A DNA stretch of 64,000 nt from Mauremys mutica. Its lineage: Eukaryota; Chordata; Testudines; Geoemydidae. The stretch covers positions 25,876,965-25,940,964 of the forward strand of contig NC_059082.1 in NCBI RefSeq assembly GCF_020497125.1. Reading direction: 5' to 3'. Made by a program: the position numbers and the translations under genes. Below the pieces are notes generated by a model. The model searched no databases, was not told where the DNA came from, and worked only from the letters and a program-made list of their open reading frames with translations. Positions 11,930 to 22,190 of the stretch are shown here, piece after piece; position 1 is the first letter of the stretch, and each line of letters opens with the position of its first letter.

Positions 11930-12551
11930 AGATACATAGTGTGTTTCATGATATCTTATCCTCAAACTAATTCAGGCTGGCTTGGTTTTATACATTGTCA
12001 TAAAACTAAAAACTATTGAAAAATTGGGAACAAGAGAACAATGAGAAACAAGAAATACTGTTTCAAACTATGAGTTTTTTATGGGGTTCTCCAGTGATTT
12101 ATTGAGTCCAGTCGTAGTATTTTTTTAAAGAACTGGAAGAAAGAGTAAGCAGTATGTTAATGAAATTTGGAGCTAATATGAAAATTGGGAGGTGAGAACA
12201 CAGAAATTGTTAGAAATAGAGCCAGAAAATTCAATGAGATTTACTCACATAAATGGAAAATGCAAGATCATATGTTTGAGAAAACATTATCTGAAACATA
12301 CATGCTTTATAACTTGAAGAAATATGAGAAGCAGAAAAAGTGAAAGTGATTGTGATTGTGGACAGCAAGTTAGGTCTAATTTTTGCCATGTTGACTAGCA
12401 GCAAAGGTGATGCTCAAAAATGAACTAATGATAGGAGGGAAGAAAATTAGCAACACACCTCTGTTTAAAATGTGTTTATGGACAATTTTATTGCCCTGAT
12501 ATAATTCAGTCTTCTTTAAACTTTGTATGTGAACTTCTGAAAAAGTTGTTG

Positions 12552-12680
12552 TCTATACTACTACTTATGTTGGTATAATTTATGCCACTCAAGGATGCGA
12601 ATAAGCCACACTTCTGAGTGACGTAAGTTACATCGACCTAACGGCCAATGTGGACAGTGCTATGTCGGGAAGTAGTGGGC
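12552..12680. mobile_element. MITE fragment ('gtctacac' group)
   Basis: The stretch begins 'ttgtctatactactactta', then has a foldback between 'acttatgttggtataatttatgccactcaa' and 'tgagtgacgtaagttacatcgacct'. This foldback layout is typical of the short turtle MITEs with 'gtctacac' ends. The other terminus was not found; the element appears truncated where the LTR-like repeat begins. Confidence 0.45.
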
Positions 12681-12689
12681 AGCACTTCC

Positions 12690-13530
12690 CTGTGGCCCAC
12701 ATGTACCTGGGTGACACCCACTAGGCAAGATGCTTCCAGTCTTAATAGCTGGTTGTGAAGGGCCCATTCAGGGAAATGAGCCATCAGGGAAAACAATAGG
12801 CCCTAGGAGAAGCTTATCCCCCACTTGGTAACCCTTCCTGTGGATGTTTCGGCCAGCCAGTAAGCAATGGCTGCTATGACTCTGCAAGGCCATGTGATAG
12901 ACCACATGTCTCTGGACTCCATTCTGGGTACCTGTATTTTTCTACAAACTGGGCTGGGAACTTTTTTTGAATAAAGGGTTCCTGCCATATGGTAAAGCTA
13001 TATAAGGCAGGGAGTGACATCATCTGTTGTTCTTAATTCCCCCACAACTAAACACCTAAGAGAAACTCTGAAAGAAAAGAACTTGAAACGGGGGTGGGGA
13101 GCCCAAGCTGCAAATCCAGTGCAGTGCAGTACAGTGTGCCTGTAAGTGAAATGTCTGGGGGAAAATCTCAGCTTAGTTTAACACAAGCATATTGTGCATA
13201 TTCCTCTCCACATTGAGGGAGAGGCGAACTGGGTAATAAATTCATACTGGTCAGGGCTTCGATCAGGGCAGGATGGTACATCTCTGGGGTCCTATGTTGG
13301 GGGGCTTGGGGTTATTTTGGCTGTAGCCTCTCTATTGTTGGTTCATCCAATGGCTGGTCAGCCTGCATGTAACTGCAGCTGAGTGTGTCCCTGCCTGTGT
13401 GAATACTGGTGGAAGTGTAGGACTGGAAGCAATCTCTAACTTGTCACAGCAACACAGTGCTGAGAGGGAGCCCAGACTGGTTAGTCAGAGGGCTAAATGG
13501 CACCCTGCGGGGAACTCAACACAAGTACCC
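12690..13530 (+). repeat. LTR-like interspersed repeat
   Basis: This segment has promoter-like signals close together: an AATAAA near 12970, a TATA box (gctatataaggcag) near 13000, and a downstream transcribed-looking region. The wording (ggcagggagtgacatcat; aggatggtacatctctgggg; gagggagcccag) is familiar to me from high-copy turtle repeats. No paired LTR, primer-binding site or coding region was found, so it may be a solo LTR or another repeat type. Boundaries are approximate. Confidence 0.4.
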
Positions 13531-13925
13531 AGGCTACCTTCTCTATAACATTGATTATTTTATGTACCTCTGTCATGTATTCCTTCTTAATTCTCTCTAT
13601 ACAGTCCAAAACTTTTCAGTCTCTCCTCATAAGGAATTCTGTCCAGTCCTTTAATCCTTTGCATTGCCTGTCTCTGACCTCCTCCAATCTCTGCTGTGTC
13701 TTTATTAAGAGAAGTGATCAGAACGTCACTCCAGGTGAAAGGCATCCCATCAGTTCATATGGCATTATAGCATTAGCAGAAAGATAAACCGTAATGAGTC
13801 AAGAAAAAGGCAAAAAAAGCAAATAGTGGAACTGAAAAGTGACTTAAAAAAGAAGATTAAACCAATGGAAACAAATTTTAGTCAGTGCGCCAAACTGTTC
13901 CTTCGACTTCTGTTTAAGATTAATC

Positions 13926-14206
13926 CAGGGCCGCCCGGGGCAGGGGGGAGGGGCGCAAGTGGGGCAATTTGCCCCAGGCCCCCCAGGGGCCCCCATGAGT
14001 TTTTCGGGGGCCCTAAGCAGGGTCCTTCACTCGCTCCAGGGGCCCTGGAAAACTCTTGTGGGACCCAGGCCCCTGGAGCGTCTTCCGCTCCGGGTCATCG
14101 TCGGCAATTTGGCAGCGGGGGGTCCTTCCGCTCTGGGATTCGCCACCGAAGTGCCGGGTCTTCGGCGGCGGGGCCCCAGGCCCCCTGAATCCTCTGGGCG
14201 GCCCTG
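13926..14206. mobile_element. hAT-type MITE with 8-bp target duplication (family B, copy 1)
   Basis: This 281-bp element begins CAGGGCCGCCC and ends GGGCGGCCCTG, an 11-bp terminal inverted repeat. A perfect palindromic 8-bp duplication, gattaatc, lies at 13918-13925 and 14207-14214. The interior is G/C-rich ('ggggcaatttgccccaggcccc'-type). It shares its ends and interior motifs with 18953-19300, where the interior is in the opposite orientation. It encodes no protein. Confidence 0.9.
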
Positions 14207-14649
14207 GATTAATCATGAGAAAATCATAATGGAGCATAAATTGAACCTGTCTCTGCCTGTTCAAAACAGGTGCTGTTAAGTCAGACAAATGTTGGCACTG
14301 TGATTCAGCATGTGCTAACTTAACCTATATGCTCTGGGAATGCTCATGTACCCAGATATTTTGGGCAGAACTTAATTGCAGACTTAAATTTTTCCTATCA
14401 AATACAATTGTGTTACAAGCTAAACATATAATTTTAAACCTAATAGCCATTAACTGAAAGCTAAATAAATCTGAAAAAATTTGGCAGAGCACTAATAATT
14501 GCTAAAAGACTAGCACTACAAAAATGGAAAACCAAAAAATGATCAACAATTGAAACTGTACAATTGTACTGTGGGGTCTAGGAAGTGGACCTCTCGTGTA
14601 GATTGGTCTAGGATGAGGTTGATGGTGGGGTAGAAGCTGTTGAAATCGT

Positions 14650-14860
14650 GGACACCACAGTACAAATATATGACGGTCACGTTAAAATCACCCTATACCG
14701 AAAACCCACCGACCACTATGCCTACCTTCATGCCTCCAGCTTCCATCCCGGACACACCACACGATCCATCATCTGCAGCCAAGCACTGAGGTAAAACCGC
14801 ATTTGCTCCAACCCCTCAGACAGAGACCAACACCTACAAGATCTTCACCAAGTATTCTTA
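14650..14860 (+). pseudogene. Penelope-type reverse transcriptase, C-terminal remnant
   Basis: The frame reads DTTVQIYDGHVKITLYRKPT, then DHYAYLHASSFHPGHTTRSI, then ICSQALR, a stop codon, and NRICSN. The LYRKPTD...YLH..S.HP block followed by LR.NRICS is the conserved end of Penelope-like RT. The stop after ALR shows decay. It continues directly into the GIY-YIG-bearing part downstream. Confidence 0.75.
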
Positions 14861-15268
14861 AAACTATGATACCCACACAAGGAAATAAGGAAACAAATCA
14901 ACAGAGCCAGGTGTGTACCCAGAAGCCTCCTGCTGCAAGACAAGCCCAAGAAAGAAACCAACAGAACTCCACTGTCCATCACCTACAATTCTCAGCTTAA
15001 ACCTCTCCAACGTATCATCAGTGAGCTACAACCCATCCTGGACAATGATCCCTCGCTTTCACAGACCTTGGGAGGCAGGCCAGTCCTAGCCCACAGACAA
15101 CCCACCAACCTTAAGCCTATTCTCACCAGCAACCACACACCGCACCATAGCAACTCTAACTCAGGAACCAATCCATGCAACAAACCTTGATGCCAACTCT
15201 GTCCACATATCTACACCAGCAACACCATCACAGGACCTAACCGGATCAGCTATAGCATCACCGGTTCA

Positions 15269-15655
15269 TTGACCTGCACATCCACCAATGTTATATACAC
15301 CATCATGTGCCAACAATGCCCCTTTGCTATGAACATCGGCCAAACTGGACAGTCCTTACGTAAAAGGATAAACGGACACAAGTCAGATATTAGGAATGGC
15401 AATATACAAAAACCTGTAGGAGAACACTTCAACTTTCCTGGCCACACAATAACAGATTTTAAGGTAGCCATCCTACAGCAAAAAAACTTCAGGACCAGAC
15501 TTCAAAGAGAAACTGCTGAGCTTCAGTTCATTTGCAAATTTGATACCATCAGCTCAGGATTAAACAAAGACTGTGAATGGCTAGCCAACTACAAAAGCAG
15601 TTTCTCTTCCCTTGGTGTTCACACCTCAACTAGAAGAGGGCCTCATCCTCTCTGA
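15269..15655 (+). pseudogene. GIY-YIG endonuclease domain of the Penelope-like element
   Basis: This 128-residue open stretch carries a GIY-YIG-type nuclease: VIYTIMCQQC replaces GIY (residues 8-10), NIGQTGQS replaces YIG (22-24), and RKRINGHKSDI supplies the Arg helix. PVGEHFNFPGH and FDTISSGLNKDCEW are blocks typical of Penelope endonucleases. The CxxC in CQQC fits the zinc-binding insert seen in this family. In a live element the domain would nick target DNA to prime reverse transcription. The domain is intact in frame but the upstream RT is broken, so this is a remnant, not a host gene. Confidence 0.8.
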
Positions 15656-15786
15656 TTGAACTAACCTCGTTATTTCCAGACTGATACTGGCCTGCATATT
15701 TATACCTGCCTCTGGAAATTTCCATTACATGCATCTGACGAAGTGGGTATTCACCCACGAAAGCTTATGCTCCAATACATCTGTTA

Positions 15787-16082
15787 GGGCAGGTCTACAC
15801 TAAGGGCGGGGGTCGAACTAGGGTACGCAAGTTCAGCTACGTGAATAGCGTAGCTGAACTTGAAGTACCCTAGTTCGAACTACTTACCCGTCCAGACGCC
15901 GCGGGATCGAAGTCCGTGGCTCCAAGGTCGACTCCGCCACCGCCATTTGCAGTGGTGGAGTTCCGGAGTCGACCGGAGCGCGTGGGGAGTTCGAACTATC
16001 GCGTCTTGATTAGACGCGATAGTTCGAACTCCGAGAAGTCGAACTCACCGCGTCGACCCGGCAGGTAAGTGTAGACTAGCCC
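15787..16082. mobile_element. Harbinger-like MITE with TTA/TTG target duplication and two hairpins
   Basis: This 296-bp element has 15-bp terminal inverted repeats GGGCAGGTCTACACT and GGGCTAGTCTACACT (13 matching). It is flanked by TTA (15784-15786) and TTG (16083-16085). The uninterrupted PLE tail has 'ctgttagtctataagg' here, so the insertion duplicated TTA and one copy mutated; a 3-bp TWA-type duplication fits PIF-Harbinger. Two long internal foldbacks lie at 15813-15841 with 15849-15878 and at 15986-16005 with 16013-16032; the second is a perfect 20-bp stem. It has no coding capacity. Confidence 0.78.
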
Positions 16083-16260
16083 TTGGTCTATAAGGTGCCA
16101 CAGGACTCTTTGTTGCTGTTTGTAAACTGTGTAATAAGATTTAAATCAATTATTTGTATCCATTCATATTTTATGTAATTAAATATTTCAAGTATAACTA
16201 AGGTTAAGTAGTAACTGGTTAATATATTGTGAGAAGCTTACATATTATGAAAATCTTGGT

Positions 16261-16282
16261 GTGTGGGTGTGTGTGTGTGTGT
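16261..16282. repeat. (GT)n microsatellite
   Basis: A short run of GT dinucleotides follows 'cttggtgtgtggg'. Confidence 0.8.
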
Positions 16283-16317
16283 AAGTAAAGTTACTGGGGG
16301 GAAATGCTAAATACTTA

Positions 16318-16450
16318 TAGCCCCTGCATCCCAACCCCACTCCCCAGCAGGAGTGCTTGGGGATGGGGGCTGCAGGCAGAAAGGGTAGGGAGGGCCCCCA
16401 CTTGTTCTGCCCCAGGGCCCCACAAAACGGTAATCTGCCTCTGAATAGGG
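16318..16450. mobile_element. GC-rich MITE tail fragment
   Basis: The stretch 'cagggccccacaaaacggta' followed by 'atctgcctctgaatag' resembles the terminal part of a turtle hAT-like repeat ending '...aatccgcccctg'. The 5' part is a degenerate G/C-rich interior. No target duplication was found. Confidence 0.35.
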
Positions 16451-16756
16451 AGGGGGAGGAATTGTGTGGTGGTACAAAGGGGCATTCATAGGAATACTGG
16501 GAAGAAAGGAAGAAGAAAAACTCAGCACGTTCATCAGTCTGTTATACTATATGACCTAAGTCAACCGGTCCTGCACATCTCTAATTTCTTGAATAAATCC
16601 CAATACTAAGACCACCAATAACACAATGGGTTTGCTTAAGTAAAATCTAAATCTAAATACACAATAAACAAACATGAAAAATATCTGAGATAAAGTATAA
16701 TATACAAACTGCAAAAATGAATAGGTATACACACCCTTTATATTATACACAGAAAA

Positions 16757-16790
16757 TTAAATAAATAAATAAATATATATATATATAATA
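16757..16790. repeat. (AAAT)n/(AT)n microsatellite
   Basis: Tandem 'aaat' units run into tandem 'at' units. Confidence 0.8.
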
Positions 16791-18837
16791 TGTACTTTAA
16801 AGGCTACCTGTATCTCCAGACTTTTTTTATTTCAATTTTTTCAAAGTGAATTCAGTGCCAGAGAAAGATACTAATCTATGACAGCTTGGACACTGATGTT
16901 CTTTATCATAGGGAAGATATTAGATAATCAGCGGTGTGGTGAGTTTCCTCACCCACCCTTGCTTCAGCAGTATGTCTTAACTTTGAATGGACCTTTTCTA
17001 AATGTTCCATGTTGTCTTCATTGATGATTTTGCTAATGCTACAATCAGTGCTAGTTACAATGTTTTGTGTGTTATGTGGCAATAGGAATTTGATTGAGAC
17101 CACAATATCTGTTTAAATTCAAGCCAATTTTGAGTAACAAAAGTACCCAAATAAATAAATAGAAGAACCCCAAGAGTTGTACGTTTGTGCATGTGTTTTT
17201 TAAAAAATCACTAATATAACTTTAAAAGCTGATAAATTAATTTTGTTTTGTTTTGTAAATTTTTGCCTTTTAATCTTCTGTTGGCTAACACCTTTTATAT
17301 CAAGTGTCAGGCCAAAGCACAGTGTTACAGGTGTGCTGTAAATCCCTGAAAAACAGGTTTTATAATGGAAAGTCTGACACAACATTAAGTGAAGCAGTGA
17401 TTCTGGCTTCTGCCATATGATACTCCTTAATAAAGATTTATGTATTTTAGGCCCCTCTAAATCTGGAAACCAAGTTTTATTTTGCTTTATATTATGCACA
17501 CTGTTAATCTTCTCTTGATTGTGACTTTTATTAGAGGATCATTCTTCTGCCAATAGCACAAAAATGGCTCTTGTTTTTCAGCTGAGATAAAGAGTCCACT
17601 CATAGGCATAACACTTAAGAAAGTAAAGATGTACTTGCTCAGAGGCAAGGCTTTTCTGAAGCAAGAGGTGACCACCTGAAGTTAATCAGGGAAGACATCC
17701 CTGAGAGGAGTGGGTAGCAGGTGTTATAAATTAGGCATAGTGGAAGGAGGACTGCTATTTATAAAAGGGGAGCACTTCTGTGAGAAAAATCATTTTGAAT
17801 GTCTTAAGGAAAGAGGCAGACAAAAAATAAATAACTTGTTTCTTTTCTCACCTTTTTCTTTAGATGGGGTTGAAGCATTTGAAAGCTTTTCTGAATGCAG
17901 TATTGTCATCTTTGAATTTATGGCTGTGCTTAGTTGCAGATTGGTTATGAATATTCCATAAACAAATGTATGCTTGATGGTATGATAGATTACAGAGGGC
18001 TGTGTAATAGGAAGTAAGAGCTCTGTCTGTTGGTGAGTGTAATAGAGAGAGCAGAACATAACTTTGTCTTGCCAAATAGTGTGAATAACAGTGCTATTTC
18101 ACAAGCCTTACACAGCGCATCCCAGAACTTCTGGTTCCTGCATCTTAGGCTGACCCCAGTTGTTCCCCTTTCACTTGGTTGCCAACTGGGACCAGGAAGA
18201 TCAGCATAATTACCCTGGAATTCACTGAAGGATGCTTCAGTTTCCATGCTTCCAACTTTTCTACCCTGCGTAAGCCCTCATTTACCTGCCCCCCACACCC
18301 AAAAAATAAGTCTTGTTAAGAGGAGGTGCCACAACTCCACTCCGTATTTCTTTGAGGTGCAATTGGCTGGTTTGCTATGCTGTGAGATTTTTAGAAAATT
18401 GCAAATAGTCCATTCTGATGACTACTGTTAGAGGATAAAGTTTGTGCAGACAACCCATTTCTTATAAAATGTCAACTCAACTGAGTTAGGGGAGAGTGCA
18501 TCTCCAAACCAGTATCTTGAAAAAAGCTGAATGGAAGCAAAGGACTACTTGAGTACTTTGATAATAGCAGTAGGGGAACCAAACCATGCAACTCATACTT
18601 GCTTGTGTAACCATCCCAGAAGATCTTTCAAGAGTGTGGGTCGTAGCCTGGGATGGGGAAGGGTAACAGATATTTTATTGAACTATTCTAGACTGAGATA
18701 ATGTTTGTACTCAGGAATATGACCATAACCTGTATATTAGGACTGGGATGCAAATATAATTTTATTATTGGGCTTTTCACCTTTTGTCTAATATTTAACC
18801 CTGAGTAGCCCAACAGCCTACTGGAACACTATCAGTC

Positions 18838-20248
18838 CTATAAGGTGAATAGAAAGCTGGCTAGATTGTCGGGTTCAATGGGTAGTGATCAACGGCTCGA
18901 TGTCTAGTTGGCTGCCAGTATCAAGTGGAGTGCTCCAGGGGTCAGTCCTGAGCAGGGCCGCCCAGAGGATTCAGGGGGCCTGGGGTCTTCAGCGGCAGGA
19001 GGCCCCCGCCGCCGAATTGCCGCCGAAGACCTGGCACTTCGGCGGCGGGTCCCAGGGCGGAAAGGCCCCCCCGCCGCCGGTCTTCGGGACACTTCAGCGG
19101 TGGGTCCCGGAGCAGAAGGACCCCCTGCCGCCGAATTGCCGCCAAAGACCCGGAGTGGAAGAAGCTCCGGGGGCCCGTGCCCCGTGAGAGTTTTCCAGGG
19201 CCACCGGAGTGAGTGAAGGACCCTGCTCCAGGGGCCCTGAAAAACTCTCGTGGGGGCCTGGGGCAAATTGCTCCACTTGTCCCCCCCCCAGGCGGCCCTG
19301 GTCCTGGGGCCGGTTTTGTTCAACATCTTTATGAATGATCTGGATGATGGGATTAATTGCATCCTCAGCAAGTTTGCCGATGACACTAAGCTGGGGGGTA
19401 GGTAGATACACTGGAGGGTAGGGATAGGGTCCAGAGTGACCTAAACAAATTGGAGGATTAGGTCAAAAGAAATCTGATGAGGTTCAACAAGGGCAAGTGC
19501 AGAGTTCTGCACTTAGGAAGGAAGAATCCCATGCACTGCTACAAGCTGGGGACTAACTGGCTAAGAAGCAGTTCTGCAGAAAAGGACCTGGGCGAGAAGC
19601 TGGATATGAGTCAGCAGTGTGCCCTTGTTGCCAAGAAGGCCAATGACATATTGGGCTGTATTAGTAGGAGATTTCAGCAGATCGAGGGAAGTGATTATTC
19701 CCTTCTATTTGGCACTGGTGAGGCCACACCTGGAGTATTGAGTCCAGTTTTGGTCACCGCACTACAGAAGAGATGTGGACAAATTGGAGAGAGTCCAGCG
19801 GACGGCAATGAAAATGATTAGGGGGCTGGGGCACATGACTTACGAGGAGAGGCTGAGGGAACTGGGGTTATTTAGTCTGCAGAAGAGAAGAGTGAGGGGG
19901 GATTTGATAGCAGCCTTCAGTTACCTGAAGGGAGGTTCCAAAGAGTATGGCGGTAGGCTGTTCTCAGTGGTGGCAGATGGCAGAAGAAGCAGCAATGGTC
20001 TCAAGTTGCAGTGGGGGAGGCCTAGGTTGGATATTAGGAAACACTATTTCACTAGGAGGGTGGTGAAGCAATGGAATGGGTTGCCTAGAAAGGTGGTGGA
20101 ATCTCTATCCTGAGAGGTTTTTAAGGCCTGGCTTGACAAAGCCCTGGCTGGGATGATTTAGTTGGTGTTGGTCCTGCTTTGAGCAGGGGATTGGACTAGA
20201 TGACCTCCTGAAGTCTCTTCCAACCCTAATATTCTATGATTCTATGAT
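18838..20248 (+). mobile_element. CR1 LINE, 5'-truncated, interrupted by a hAT MITE
   Basis: The sequence has CR1 wording throughout (agaaagctggctag; aacatctttatgaatgatctgg; gcaagtttgccgatgacact) and the classic 3' tail 'attctatgat tctatga'. It encodes the C-terminal end of the reverse transcriptase in broken frames: FNKGKCRVLHLGRKNPMHCY from about 19480 and, after a frameshift, [20 protein letters not shown] then [17 protein letters not shown] from about 19780. 5' truncation is usual for CR1. The MITE at 18953-19300 splits it. Confidence 0.9.
18953..19300. mobile_element. hAT-type MITE with 8-bp target duplication (family B, copy 2), nested in CR1
   Basis: This 348-bp element begins CAGGGCCGCCC and ends AGGCGGCCCTG. 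It is flanked by gtcctgag (18945-18952) and gtcctggg (19301-19308), an 8-bp duplication with one difference. It splits a CR1 LINE; removing it restores the continuous CR1 phrase around 'gtcctggggccggttttg'. The interior is inverted relative to the copy at 13926-14206 and is rich in 'ttcggcggc' motifs. Confidence 0.9.
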
Positions 20249-21249
20249 AACACTGAACCTGGCATCAAAACACTTTAGAATAGTTGGTTATTCAGTGATA
20301 TGTACAGCTTTGTAAGTGAAAACATACATGATTAGGCATTAAAATGCTAACCGTTATTTGGTCCACTAATCAGAAAAATTTTTGCTAACATAGTTTCATT
20401 GTACCACTAGAGACATTCTTTGTTACATTAATAATGGATTATATGGGCTGGTGGCAAAATCTCTATGATCTGTGCATGTGTGGGGGTTCTTATTTCATCA
20501 CATATTGGGAGGGAAACCCAGCAGAGGACAAGAAGATCTAAATGTGACATGTAAATTAACACAGCCATTATGTGGACCTATTTTCAACTTGTAAAAAAGC
20601 ATTTTAATATATTTTTCTAAGGTTAGTTGGTCATGTGTGCACAGTAACAACTGTTCATAACAGCTTTATTTGCAGAGATCAAAAGTCTTCATTTAATACA
20701 GCATTTCAGCATAGATCTCAGTTGCACAAAGATCAAATAATTCATAGGGTTTACGTGGTGTGGTGTGTTGGGTTGGCAATGGAATTGTAGCTTTAGCTAA
20801 GTCATCTTTATAGTTTTGTAACAGAAGACTTTTTAAATTTAGTATTTCACAAATTGGGATGAGCTGTCATTAATTTCAGTTTCCTGCTTCTGAAACCTGA
20901 AAGACGTGTATTTGAAAAGTACACCAAAATAGTTCAAAGTAGGGCTGTCAAGCGATTAAAAAAATTAATCTCAATTAATCGCACTGTTCAACAATAATGA
21001 AATACTATTTAAATATTTTTGGATGTTTTCTACATTCTCAAATATATTTATTTCAATTACCAGACAAAATATAAAGTGTACAGTGCTCACTTTATATTTA
21101 TTTTTATTACAAATATTTGCACTGTAAAAAACAAAATAAATAGTATTTTTCAATTCACCTAATACAAGTACTGTAGTGCAGTCTCTATCATGAAAGTTTA
21201 ACTTAAAATGTAGAATTATGTACAAAAAATTACTGCATTAAAAATAAAA

Positions 21250-21790
21250 CAATGTACAACTTTAGAGCCTACAAGTCCTCTCAGTCCTATTTCTTGTTCA
21301 TCCAATCGCTCAGACAAACAAGTTTGTTTACATTTGCAGGAGATAATGCTGCCTGCTTCTTGTTCACAATGTCACCAGAAAGTGAGAACAGGCGTTCTCA
21401 TGGCACTGTTGCAGCTGGCATTGCAAGATATTTACATTCCAGATGCGCTAAAGATTCATATGTCCCTTCATGCTTCATCCACCATTCCAGAGGACATGCG
21501 CCCATGCTGATGATAGGTTCTGCTCAATAACAATTCAAAGCAGTGCGGACCGATGCGTGTTCACGTTCATCATCTGAGTCAGAAGCCACCAGCAGAAGGT
21601 TGATTTTATTTTTTGAAGGTTTGGATTCTGTAGTTTCCGCATCGGAGTGTTGCTCTTTTAAGACTTCTGAAAACATGTTCCACACCTCATCTCTCTCAGA
21701 TTTTGGAAGGCACTTCAGATTCTTAAACCTTGGGTCGAGTGCTGTAGCTGTCTTTAGAAATCTCACATTGGTACCTTTTTTGTGTTTTGT
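21250..21790 (-). pseudogene. hAT transposase C-terminal part (left arm and centre)
   Basis: On the - strand, 21524-21766 reads RFLKTATALDPRFKNLKCLP, a conserved hAT transposase segment. Further along, arm sequence reads WMKHEGTYESLAHLECKYLA, then MPAATVP, a stop, and ERLFSLSGDIVNKKQAALSP. This is the dimerization domain signature (yL..pa..vp.ERlFS..G.i...k). An in-frame stop replaces the residue before ERLFS, and the N-terminal catalytic part is missing. In a live element the transposase would cut the terminal repeats. Confidence 0.75.
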
Positions 21791-21964
21791 CAGATCTGCT
21801 GTGACAGTGTTCTTAAAATGAACAACATGTGCTGATCATCATCCAACTCTACTGTAACATGAAATATATGGCAGATTTCAGGTAAAACAGAGCAGGAGAC
21901 ATATAATTCCCCCCCAATGAGTTCAGTCACAAATTTAATTAACACATTTTTTTAATGAACATCA

Positions 21965-22190
21965 TCAGCATGGAAGTATGTCCCGTGGAATGGTGGCCAA
22001 AGCATGAAGGGGCATATAAATATTTAGCATATCTGGCCCGGCAATGCCGGCTACAAAAGTCCCATGCGAACATGTGTTCTCACTTCCTGATAACCTTGTA
22101 AATAAGAAGAGGGCAGCATTATCTCCTGTAAATGTAAACAAACATTGTCTTAGCGATTGGCTGAACAAGAAATAGGACTGAGTGGACTTG
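21965..22190 (+). pseudogene. hAT transposase C-terminal dimerization domain (right arm copy)
   Basis: On the + strand the right arm reads WWPKHEGAYKYLAYLA, then after a frameshift AMPATKVPCEHVFSLPDNLV then NKKRAALSPVNVNKHCL, ending SDWLNKK and a stop. It is a divergent second copy of the domain in the left arm, facing the opposite way. This copy keeps the Cys where the left arm has a stop but carries its own frameshift, so the two copies decayed independently. Confidence 0.72.

Larger units (their letters stand above)
14575..16118 (+). mobile_element. Penelope-like element (PLE), 5'-inverted and interrupted by a MITE
   Basis: From 14650 on the + strand this carries the end of a Penelope-type reverse transcriptase, a GIY-YIG endonuclease (15269-15655) and a 3' tail (gacgaagtgggtattcaccc ... 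ataaggtgccacaggactc). The first 70 bases (14575-14645) encode the neighbouring RT segment on the opposite strand, so the 5' end is inverted. The tail is split by a MITE at 15787-16082. Terminal PLE/telomerase-like RT plus GIY-YIG is the diagnostic Penelope layout. The 5' end is truncated and no target duplication was found. Confidence 0.82.

Noticed and set aside
13918..14214. Short CpG island or regulatory element
   Set aside because: The GC-rich block is exactly bounded by an 11-bp inverted repeat and an 8-bp target duplication, so it is a MITE; island-like composition is incidental.
15269..15655. Host GIY-YIG nuclease gene
   Set aside because: The domain is joined to a broken Penelope RT upstream and to a PLE tail downstream that recurs elsewhere in the window, so it belongs to the transposon.
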